Made by a program: the position numbers and the translations under genes. Below are positions 1-5,618 of a DNA stretch of 6,735 bases, piece after piece. This stretch comes from Methylovulum sp. (lineage in GTDB: Bacteria > Pseudomonadota > Gammaproteobacteria > Methylococcales > Methylomonadaceae): NCBI GenBank assembly GCA_004299465.1, contig SCST01000358.1, forward strand, positions 1-6,735. The letters run 5' to 3'. The stretch's first letter is position 1, and the number at the start of each line of letters is the position of its first letter. The notes beneath the pieces are model-generated. The model searched no databases and had not been told where the DNA came from. It was given only the letters and a program-made list of their open reading frames with translations.

Positions 1-135
1 CTGCCTGGGCTGTGGGCAATATTGCCTGGTGGTCCGTAGACAGGCAGCGGCCCGGCTATCCAACATTAATACTAACAGGAGTGCAAGCCTTGCTTGCAAA
101 GGCCAATTGTTTAAGCCGGGACATCCTGAAACAGC

Positions 136-168
136 AAACCTTCCAGGTTTTAGAAACCTGGAAGGTTT
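136..168. repeat. Perfect 15-bp inverted repeat with a 3-nt loop, terminator-like
   Basis: The arm AAACCTTCCAGGTTT (136-150) is the exact reverse complement of AAACCTGGAAGGTTT (154-168), separated only by TAG. The right arm ends in four T's, so an RNA from the plus strand would form a strong hairpin ending in a short U run and could act as a Rho-independent terminator for a gene left of the window. The AT-rich arm ends would also give the minus strand an A/T-flanked hairpin, so it may work in both directions. I recall similar CCTTCCAGG palindromes as dispersed repeats in unrelated bacteria, so a mobile palindrome is an alternative. Confidence 0.75.
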
Positions 169-231
169 TGTTCCCCACTTAGGAATAAGCATGAAACAAG
201 TTCGGCAACGGGTAACTATTTAGCGCCTTAG

Positions 232-311
232 TGTAGGGCGTGCTGCGCGCGCCATCAACGGACTGGCGCGTTTACCCACGCGCCGGAGAAGGCGCGCGCA
301 GCACGCCCTAC
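232..311. repeat. GC-rich palindromic repeat, copy 1
   Basis: A perfect 21-bp inverted repeat: the left arm at 233-253 begins GTAGGGCGTGCTGCG and the right arm at 291-311 ends CAGCACGCCCTAC. The 37-nt centre carries a second small inverted repeat (GGCGCG at 265-270 with CGCGCC at 279-284). The reverse complement of the whole unit aligns along its length, including the internal CTTCTCCG and the GGGTAA...CGCGCCA...TCCGTTG segments, with the repeat at 5503-5579, so the two are copies of one family in opposite orientation. This is a REP/MITE-like non-coding element; it has no coding capacity of its own. Confidence 0.85.
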
Positions 312-346
312 GCTTCAGGCAAAGATCTGAATAGTTACGGTACAAC

Positions 347-409
347 TGTAGGAGCGACAGATTCGCATCGTGCGGATACCCTCTAGGCACAAGTAAATTC
401 GCACCTACA
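347..409. repeat. Palindromic repeat of a second family (TGTAGG...CCTACA)
   Basis: TGTAGGAGCG (347-356) and CGCACCTACA (400-409) are reverse complements at 9 of 10 positions. Inside is a second pair, ATTCGCA (361-367) with TGCGGAT (371-377), matching at 6 of 7. On the minus strand the unit starts TGTAGGTGCGAATTTA, which resembles a dispersed repeat I recall from methanotroph genomes. That family assignment is from memory; the palindromic structure is seen directly. Confidence 0.6.
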
Positions 410-504
410 TCGGACGTTTGCATAAGTTGTTTCATGCCCATTCCTTATGGGGATAGTTATTGCAAGCAAAGCTTGTACTCCATTCATAAATCCAAATCGA
501 CGAC

Positions 505-1284
505 ATGACTGACATTAGCATCGAGATGCAAGCCACAAACACGCCGAAAGTGACCGCTGTTGTCCCTTGCCGCAGCGGCAGCCGGCGCGTTGTTAACAAG
601 AATACCCGGCCTTTCGGCGGTTTTGCTCACGGCCTGCTGGAGCTTAAACTGAGACAGCTCGACGCCGTTGCCGGCGTAGATGAGATTTTGGTCACGACCA
701 ACGATCCCGTCGTGACCGGGATTGTCGATACTATCCGCGCAACACTGGCTAAACCCGTGATACTCGACCGCAGGCCCGACGAATATGCCGCCGATGATTC
801 ATTGCAAGGGCTGATCGGCTATTTGGGCAAGATTGTCGATACCGATGTGATCGCGTGGACGCATGTGACGTCGCCGCTGTTTGTGCCGGCGCTTTATGAA
901 GCCGCTTTGGCGGCCTACGCGCAAGCGAAACAGGCGCAATCGGCAGATAGCCTGATGGCGGTCGATGTTGCGCAGACCTTTGCGCTACGCTCCGGTGCAT
1001 GGATCAGCCATGACGCTAATGTTAAACGCTGGCCACGCACCCAGGACCTGGAAAAAATATTTCTCGTCAACAGCGCGCTGTTTGTCATTGACAAGCCTTT
1101 GATGGTATCGCTACAGGACCGCGTAGGACATCAGCCGTTTTTGTTCGAGACGCCGTCCTTGTATGGATTCGATATTGATTGGGAAGAAGATTTTGCGCTG
1201 GCTGAAGTTTTGTACGAGGCGCTGCTTGGCCGCGATTTAGACGCTACCGCACTCGGCAATGGAGCGAATAGCGCCTATGCCTAA
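505..1284 (+). CDS. NeuA-like cytidylyltransferase (CMP-sialic-acid-synthetase family)
   Basis: A 259-residue protein of the acylneuraminate cytidylyltransferase family, which couples CTP to an acidic keto sugar to give CMP-sugar plus pyrophosphate in the cytoplasm. The N-terminal nucleotide-binding signature is present as VVPCRSGSRR...NKN (residues 19-33), with Arg27 where the usual motif RxGSK has Lys. HVTSPLF (120-126) matches the family's QPTSPLR, RTQDL...VNSALFVI (178-195) matches the R(R/T)QDLxxxYxxNGAIYV segment with Ser in place of the usual Gly, and GFDIDWEEDFALAE (221-234) carries the metal-binding DxD (D223, D225). It has the size of single-domain bacterial NeuA enzymes plus a short N-terminal extension. 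ATG 505 has no clear Shine-Dalgarno; ATG 526 is an alternative, and the conserved core begins only at residue 16. It overlaps the next gene by 8 nt. The sugar substrate cannot be read from the sequence: sialic, legionaminic, pseudaminic or another acid. Confidence 0.88.
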   Translation: MTDISIEMQATNTPKVTAVVPCRSGSRRVVNKNTRPFGGFAHGLLELKLRQLDAVAGVDEILVTTNDPVVTGIVDTIRATLAKPVILDRRPDEYAADDSLQGLIGYLGKIVDTDVIAWTHVTSPLFVPALYEAALAAYAQAKQAQSADSLMAVDVAQTFALRSGAWISHDANVKRWPRTQDLEKIFLVNSALFVIDKPLMVSLQDRVGHQPFLFETPSLYGFDIDWEEDFALAEVLYEALLGRDLDATALGNGANSAYA

Positions 1285-4180
1285 AAAAATTGCTATCGTA
1301 GGATCATCGCATGTCTCATGGTGGGAACATGCGATAGCAACCCGGCAAATACCGCAACCGCATGACGACATTACCTTTATCGGCCGTGGTGCGATGCCGA
1401 TTTGGGGGGATTTCATCCGTTCGGGAATCGCCGGCATCGAAGACCAGGTCGACCAGGTCTTCTTGCTGTTGGGCGACTTCCGTCACGGCAACCGGGTGTT
1501 GACTGACGATAAATTCCTGCGCACCGGTAATACTTCGGGGAATTTTTTAAATATTGCCAAGGAATTGATTTCCGACGAAAACGACAAAATCCTGCTGCAA
1601 CTCATCGTCAGCTTTTTGCAGGAATTGCGTGAGCGCTTGGGACCCAAACTTCGCATCCTGTTCTGGTCGCTGACATTCCGCGAGTTCCAGAGCCTGGAAA
1701 ATGGGCGTTATGGCGGCCGCGGAAATTATCATCACCCGGTTTGGAACCTGGTCGATTTGGTCGACCGGTTCCGTGATGTCGCGGTCGACACAACGCCGTT
1801 GACGGCGTTACCTATTCACAGTTTTTTCCTCGATGCCAGCGGCCACCCGAACGTCAAGGGCCATGCGTTTTTATACCGCGTATTGAGCGGACTCGATGCC
1901 CTGGCCGCTTACGAGTCGGTGTGCGCCGATTTCGGTGCCTGCAGTCCCCTGCTGTTCCCGCCGGATGCCGACCGCTACCGCGTCAATATCACCGGCGATT
2001 CAATTGCCTTCAAAGCATTGGAGAAAGCGGCGCGCACGCGCTATTTCCTGATGCCTGCCGCTTGGGAAGTCAATGATTTAAAGACGGCTAAGGCTGCGGC
2101 GGGGCAATATGACCGCGTCGTGTACCTTTCCGGCTTGCATTTCCAGGATGAAGACCCGCAGCAAATCAACGCGAAGATTGCCGAGGAAAAAACGCGGATA
2201 GCGCGCTTGAATCCCGGCCGGCCGGTGCTGGTTATTTTCTGGGATCAATGGGCGCGTGAAGTCGTATCAAAGCGCCCCGAATATCATCAGCATTATTTGC
2301 CTAAAATGGCCGAGGGTTATGCCGAACGCATCGAGCAGGCATTTGCGCCTTACCAGGTCGGGCGCTTGAGCACTGTCGCTGCCGGCGATGCCGATGGCAT
2401 GGTTGAATTCGGCGGTTCTTTCTATCCCAGCGGCAAAGGTTATGCCGCGCTGTTTCATCTGATGATTTCGGAAGCAGGGCTGCCTACGGCTTTTTCGCGC
2501 TATCAGCAGATGGTCGCTCATTGCCTCGGGCCGGTCGGCGGTGCTAGAGCGGACACTGGATCAGCCCGCATGCAGGGGCATTTCGACGGTATCGGCGTTT
2601 CCGGCGAGCTTTGCGGTTGGGCGTTCGACCCTGATGCGCCGCAGAGCCGGGTTCCCGTCTATATCTTTGCCGGGAATCAACCGATAGCATCGCTGGTCGC
2701 CGATAGGTTCCGCGCGGATCTGGTGTCTGTAGACGGCAGCGACGGATATTGCGGGTATTCGTCAGGCCCATTAGCGTTGTCGCTGCTCAGGAATTTGCAT
2801 GCCGGCGTTGAAATTCGCGCGAGTTTCGATGCGGAAGGCCGGCTTGAATTGCCCAACAGTCCAGTAAGACTCGACCAGGAAGCGCTAAGCAGGCTGTCGC
2901 TTACCGCGATACAGCCGTGGCAAGGCGAATATCAGGCGACGAAACAGCAACGTGGGGATTACCGTATTCCCAGCGACGGCAGCAGCCTGTTTATCGCAAA
3001 AAAAATAGCTTCGGAAAACGACCCGTCGATATATCCGCGCACAGACTTGGTATTGGACTATGCCGTCGTCGAAAGCGTAAAAAGGCTTCCGGCATTTTTT
3101 AAAGCCGTCGTCCGTGCGCGCGTGATCGGCGGCATCTACCGCGAAGACGGCAGCTTGGAACCGGCGGCATTGGGCAGCAGTGCGTTAGGTGTGTTCCAGC
3201 TCGCCGATCGTATCCTTACGACAACACCTACCCGTCATATCGATGCCGAATGCCTGTACGGCGGCATGATACTCAACCACTACGGACATTTTATTATCGA
3301 AGGCCTGGCCAGGGCCCACGCGTTCCAGCGTTTTGCGTCATTACCTATCGTTTTTACGCTGCCTTATGCGGACATAAGCCAGGCTGCGGGACTGCCGGTT
3401 TATATAAAGGCAATGTTCGAATTGCTGGGCATAGCGCAGGAGCGGATCATCCTGGTCCAGGAAACCACTTCATTCAAAAAACTGGTGATTCCGAAGGTTG
3501 GTATGCGATGGTGGGATTTTCTCGACGCCGGCCATCAACAGGCAATGGCGGCGCAGGTTAAAAAATCTTTCGGCGCAGATTATCCGCTTCAGAAACACGG
3601 GAGTATTTATCTATCCCGCTCGAAGCTGAGCACCAGCCACGACGGCAATGTCATTTGCGGCGAGGCGGAATTTGAAAATTACCTCAGGACCCAAGGCTTT
3701 ACGGTGGTGTACCCGGAAACCCTGACGGTTAAAGAGCAGGTTAGGTTGTTCTGCTCCGCGCGCAACGCCGTCGGCTTTGTCGGCAGCGGCTTCCATACCT
3801 TGCTGTTGTGTGCGGATGCTCCGGAAAAAATAGTCTACCTGAACCGCAAAAAAGCCGCCGTCAATCCGCAGTTTCCATTGATCGATAAGGTATTGCATAT
3901 CGACGGCCATTATCTCGACGGCGTTATCCGAAATTCCGCAAGGATCACGCTGGTGGATTTTGAAGCGGTTTCACGTGCTTTGCTGGCGTCAGGCTTGGTG
4001 CAGAAACCTTTCGATGCGGGACGGCATGATTTGGAAACGGAATTCGGCTTATTGTCGGACTGGCTGGACATCAAGAAGAAGGGCAAAAGCTTGTCGGAAC
4101 AGGACAGGAAACGCTTGGAAGTCATTGCCGGCCGCTGCCTGAACCGGGTCGTCGTCGAAGAAGCGCAGGGGCTATTGTGA
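1277..4180 (+). CDS. Multidomain protein: two SGNH-like modules, GWAxDP module, GT61 glycosyltransferase
   Basis: A 967-residue protein with four parts. Residues 5-220 are an SGNH-hydrolase-like module: GSSH (9-12, Ser nucleophile position), GRGAMPIW (36-43), GDFRHGN (66-72), FWSLTFREF (129-137) and DASGHPNVKG (186-195, catalytic Asp/His block). Residues 235-410 look like a second, partly decayed copy: TGDS (239-242), VVYLSG (281-286), FWDQWAREV (321-329) and YPSGKGY (383-389), with Tyr where His is expected. Residues 440-525 carry GWAFDP (447-452), ADRFRADL (475-482) and DGYCGY (489-494), a beta-sandwich-like module I know from glycosyltransferase-associated proteins. Residues 570-905 are a GT61/DUF563 glycosyltransferase: YGGMILNHYGHFIIE (661-675), IYLSRSK (777-783), the PETLTVKEQV stretch and GFVGSGFHTLL (833-843). 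ATG 1277 is preferred over ATG 1259 because the homologous downstream protein begins at the same point; GGAG lies 12 nt upstream, rather far. It overlaps the previous gene in ATGCCTAA, suggesting translational coupling. No signal peptide or membrane segment. Acceptor and donor are unknown. Confidence 0.88.
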   Translation: MPKKIAIVGSSHVSWWEHAIATRQIPQPHDDITFIGRGAMPIWGDFIRSGIAGIEDQVDQVFLLLGDFRHGNRVLTDDKFLRTGNTSGNFLNIAKELISDENDKILLQLIVSFLQELRERLGPKLRILFWSLTFREFQSLENGRYGGRGNYHHPVWNLVDLVDRFRDVAVDTTPLTALPIHSFFLDASGHPNVKGHAFLYRVLSGLDALAAYESVCADFGACSPLLFPPDADRYRVNITGDSIAFKALEKAARTRYFLMPAAWEVNDLKTAKAAAGQYDRVVYLSGLHFQDEDPQQINAKIAEEKTRIARLNPGRPVLVIFWDQWAREVVSKRPEYHQHYLPKMAEGYAERIEQAFAPYQVGRLSTVAAGDADGMVEFGGSFYPSGKGYAALFHLMISEAGLPTAFSRYQQMVAHCLGPVGGARADTGSARMQGHFDGIGVSGELCGWAFDPDAPQSRVPVYIFAGNQPIASLVADRFRADLVSVDGSDGYCGYSSGPLALSLLRNLHAGVEIRASFDAEGRLELPNSPVRLDQEALSRLSLTAIQPWQGEYQATKQQRGDYRIPSDGSSLFIAKKIASENDPSIYPRTDLVLDYAVVESVKRLPAFFKAVVRARVIGGIYREDGSLEPAALGSSALGVFQLADRILTTTPTRHIDAECLYGGMILNHYGHFIIEGLARAHAFQRFASLPIVFTLPYADISQAAGLPVYIKAMFELLGIAQERIILVQETTSFKKLVIPKVGMRWWDFLDAGHQQAMAAQVKKSFGADYPLQKHGSIYLSRSKLSTSHDGNVICGEAEFENYLRTQGFTVVYPETLTVKEQVRLFCSARNAVGFVGSGFHTLLLCADAPEKIVYLNRKKAAVNPQFPLIDKVLHIDGHYLDGVIRNSARITLVDFEAVSRALLASGLVQKPFDAGRHDLETEFGLLSDWLDIKKKGKSLSEQDRKRLEVIAGRCLNRVVVEEAQGLL
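4167..4171 (+). promoter_or_regulatory. Ribosome binding site deciding the start at 4180
   Basis: AGGGG lies inside the last codons of the upstream gene and is separated by 8 nt from ATG 4180. This is the best Shine-Dalgarno of the three operon genes and supports ATG 4180 rather than GTG 4177. With the TGATG stop/start overlap it points to translational coupling. Confidence 0.7.
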
Positions 4181-5460
4181 TGAAGCGTAGACTTAAAAAA
4201 ATGCTCGTGATAGGCCCAAGCCATGTCAAAAGGCTGGAACATGCGGTCAACGGCGGTATATTGCCCGAATCCGCGTTAACGATTGAGTTTTTAGGGCGCG
4301 ACGGTATGCCGATTTGGCATCCGGTGTTTACCAGGCATTTACAATCCGCCGATTACGAGCACATTTTTGTTATTGTCGGCGATTTCCGCTTCGGCAATAA
4401 GATTTTTGCCCAGACTGAAGCAAAAAATGCCGGCGGCGTGGCTAAGGAGCTGATTAATCTTGATAACGACACAAAACTGTATGAAAAAAGCCTGGCTAAA
4501 ATAGACGAATGGATAGCCGCTTTCGGCAATAAGATCAGCTTTTTATTCTGGGATTTATTGGGCCGGGAGTTCGCCAACAGGCGCGATAATAAATACATAA
4601 GCGACGGGCGATATTGCCATCCCAGTTGGAATTACGATGAGGTTTCGGAACGTTACCGGGACCATATCTTCGATGCCGGTTTCCTTAAAAATGCGTGCAT
4701 GGACCGGTTAACGGTGGATAGCGCCAACCATTTCAGCATGTTTGCGTACCTGATGATCATCGACGCCCTCCAGCATATCGGGCAAAAGAAATATATTAAC
4801 AAGGCAGAGCTTGAATTTAAATTCAAGGTGCTGGACAGCAAGTTTAATCAAATGCCGTTGGCCGATACTTACCTGGTCTGCGACCCGCCGATTTTTAACC
4901 GCCTGGCCGAGGCTTTAGCTAAAGGTGCGTTGCCGGGGCATAAAAAACTTCAACTCTTGACGGTCCAGGCGTTTGTTGCCCAAAAAATGTCGGCGTCGCT
5001 GGATGGCGGCGCAAAAGTTTTGTACCTGAGCAGTTTCCGCTATATCGACGGTGAAGACAATGCCGCCAAATACCGACGCTTTGTCAATACGCTGGATAAA
5101 ATCGGCCGGGACCGGGCCGGGATTAACGTCGTGTTTTATGATTACCTGTGTGACTATGTTTCCGGGTTGCGAAAAAAACAGCAGCAACAAGTGGTTAATT
5201 TATCCGACCCGGCCGATGCCTATTCGCTTCAAAGCTTGCAGGAAGTCCATGCCAATGCCATCGGCTATCCACTGGATAATTTCGAATTTTTACATTCGCT
5301 GTTTGAATTAAGCGGGCGCCTGCCCAATTTTAAAGGCTTTATCTTTTTGCTGATGTCCGCTTCACTGGGACAAGTACCTGCGGAATATGTCGATTTTTAT
5401 TACGGCTATTTTATTGGCGATGTATTTGCAACGGCCAATGAAGGTTTTTTTGCAAGCTAA
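4180..5460 (+). CDS. Tandem SGNH-hydrolase-like protein, homologue of the upstream N-terminal half
   Basis: A 426-residue protein homologous over its length to residues 1-410 of the preceding gene product. Module 1 keeps GPSH (12-15), GRDGMPIW (39-46), GDFRFGN (67-73), AKELINLDND, FWDLLGREF (123-131), a GRYxHPxWN segment and DSANH (180-184), so the Ser, Asp and His positions of an SGNH-type hydrolase or acyltransferase are present. Module 2 has CDP (234-236) where the upstream copy has GDS, then VLYLSSF, VVFYDYL (317-323) and HANAIGY (357-363), so it keeps His but has lost Ser. The start ATG overlaps the preceding stop (TGATG), with AGGGG at 4167-4171 spaced 8 nt. A GTG at 4177 would add one residue but fits the SGD spacing less well. 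No signal peptide or transmembrane helix. Likely a cytoplasmic partner of the upstream enzyme in glycan modification; the substrate, and whether it esterifies or de-esterifies, cannot be said. Confidence 0.85.
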   Translation: MKRRLKKMLVIGPSHVKRLEHAVNGGILPESALTIEFLGRDGMPIWHPVFTRHLQSADYEHIFVIVGDFRFGNKIFAQTEAKNAGGVAKELINLDNDTKLYEKSLAKIDEWIAAFGNKISFLFWDLLGREFANRRDNKYISDGRYCHPSWNYDEVSERYRDHIFDAGFLKNACMDRLTVDSANHFSMFAYLMIIDALQHIGQKKYINKAELEFKFKVLDSKFNQMPLADTYLVCDPPIFNRLAEALAKGALPGHKKLQLLTVQAFVAQKMSASLDGGAKVLYLSSFRYIDGEDNAAKYRRFVNTLDKIGRDRAGINVVFYDYLCDYVSGLRKKQQQQVVNLSDPADAYSLQSLQEVHANAIGYPLDNFEFLHSLFELSGRLPNFKGFIFLLMSASLGQVPAEYVDFYYGYFIGDVFATANEGFFAS

Positions 5461-5502
5461 CTCGCAAACAATAATCCCCCGGCCGCATCGTTCTTTGACT
5501 TG

Positions 5503-5579
5503 TGTAGGGCGCGCCGTGCGCGCCTTCTCCGATACTTGGGTAACGCGCCAATCCGTTGGCGCGCACAGCACGCCCTACA
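5503..5579. repeat. GC-rich palindromic repeat, copy 2 (inverted relative to copy 1)
   Basis: The arms TGTAGGGCGCGCCGTGCGCG.. (from 5503) and ..CACAGCACGCCCTACA (to 5579) pair at 20 of 22 positions. On the complementary strand the two mismatches would be G-U wobbles. The unit aligns with the reverse complement of 232-311 across arms and centre, with a few bases deleted in the centre. It sits in the 158-nt gap between two convergent genes, the operon's last gene and trxB. It could therefore form a hairpin at the 3' end of both transcripts, though no T run follows. Confidence 0.85.
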
Positions 5580-5596
5580 ACAAACACCTGAACACC

Positions 5597-5614
5597 TAGG
5601 GCAAAATCGCCCTA
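5597..5614. terminator. Small stem-loop just past the trxB stop, possible weak terminator
   Basis: TAGGGC (5597-5602) and GCCCTA (5609-5614) form a 6-bp stem with a 6-nt loop, five bases beyond the trxB stop codon. Neither strand shows a T run after the stem, so it is not a textbook intrinsic terminator. It may act together with the adjacent large palindrome. Confidence 0.35.
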
Positions 5615-5618
5615 TCAT

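Larger units (their letters stand above)
173..452. repeat. Second nested inverted repeat (arms 173-199 and 427-452)
   Basis: The left arm begins CCCCACTTAGGAATAAGC and ends ATGAAACAA. The reverse complement of the right arm begins CCCCATAAGGAATGGGC and ends in the same ATGAAACAA. The match covers about 26 nt with a few substitutions and one indel. Inside it lies a third pair, GTAACTATT (212-220) with AATAGTTAC (330-338), and then the GC-rich palindrome. The arm order is the same on both sides, giving a palindrome-within-palindrome layout, though the centres are not exactly concentric because other repeats are inserted asymmetrically. Confidence 0.6.
78..481. repeat. Outer imperfect inverted repeat (arms 78-99 and 460-481)
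   Basis: The 22-nt left arm (GGAGTGCAAGCC...) and the 22-nt right arm (...GCTTGTACTCC) are reverse complements at 20 of 22 positions. Each arm is itself a small hairpin: TGCAAGC/GCTTGCA at 82-98, and the same with one mismatch at 461-477. They bracket nearly all of the repeat-rich region. The structure could be the terminal inverted repeats of a small non-coding mobile element, or two copies of a short dispersed palindrome. No target-site duplication is evident. Confidence 0.6.
1..504. other. Gene-free, repeat-rich region upstream of the glycan operon
   Basis: No convincing gene is seen here. Two plus-strand frames are open from the left edge (to about 180 and 223), but neither gives a recognisable protein and both run through repeats. 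The region contains a small 12-bp palindrome (GGCAATATTGCC, 15-26), a perfect hairpin at 136-168, a GC-rich palindrome at 233-311, a second palindrome family at 347-409, and two longer imperfect inverted repeats whose arms enclose these (78-99 with 460-481; 173-199 with 427-452). The operon promoter must lie here or further left, but no good sigma-70 pair stands out near 505. Confidence 0.8.

Noticed and set aside
29..223. A 64-codon plus-strand frame in the left region
   Set aside because: It runs through the perfect palindrome at 136-168 and the repeat arms, has no recognisable domain and no ribosome binding site at its ATG.
136..409. CRISPR-like array because of several palindromic repeats in a row
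   Set aside because: The repeats are from different families, each present once here, with no regular spacers and no cas genes.
220..441. A 73-codon minus-strand frame in the repeat region
   Set aside because: It consists almost wholly of the GC-rich palindrome and the second palindrome family, and the Arg/Ala-rich product looks like translated repeat.
460..490. Possible promoter TTGCAA ... CATAAA just before the first operon gene
   Set aside because: The spacing is 19 bp, the -10 match is only 4 of 6, and the -35 candidate is part of a repeat arm. It is too weak to annotate.
1259..1276. Alternative start ATG 1259 for the multidomain protein
   Set aside because: It has no Shine-Dalgarno and would add six residues (MERIAP) before the start that matches the homologous downstream protein; ATG 1277 fits better, although its GGAG is 12 nt away.
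3250..3561. A 103-codon plus-strand frame inside the glycosyltransferase domain
   Set aside because: It is out of frame with clear GT61 motifs and has no domain of its own; it is a shadow of the real gene.
5387..5599. A 70-codon plus-strand frame across the end of the operon and the second palindrome
   Set aside because: It overlaps the last gene in another frame and then reads through the repeat; no ribosome binding site or recognisable product.
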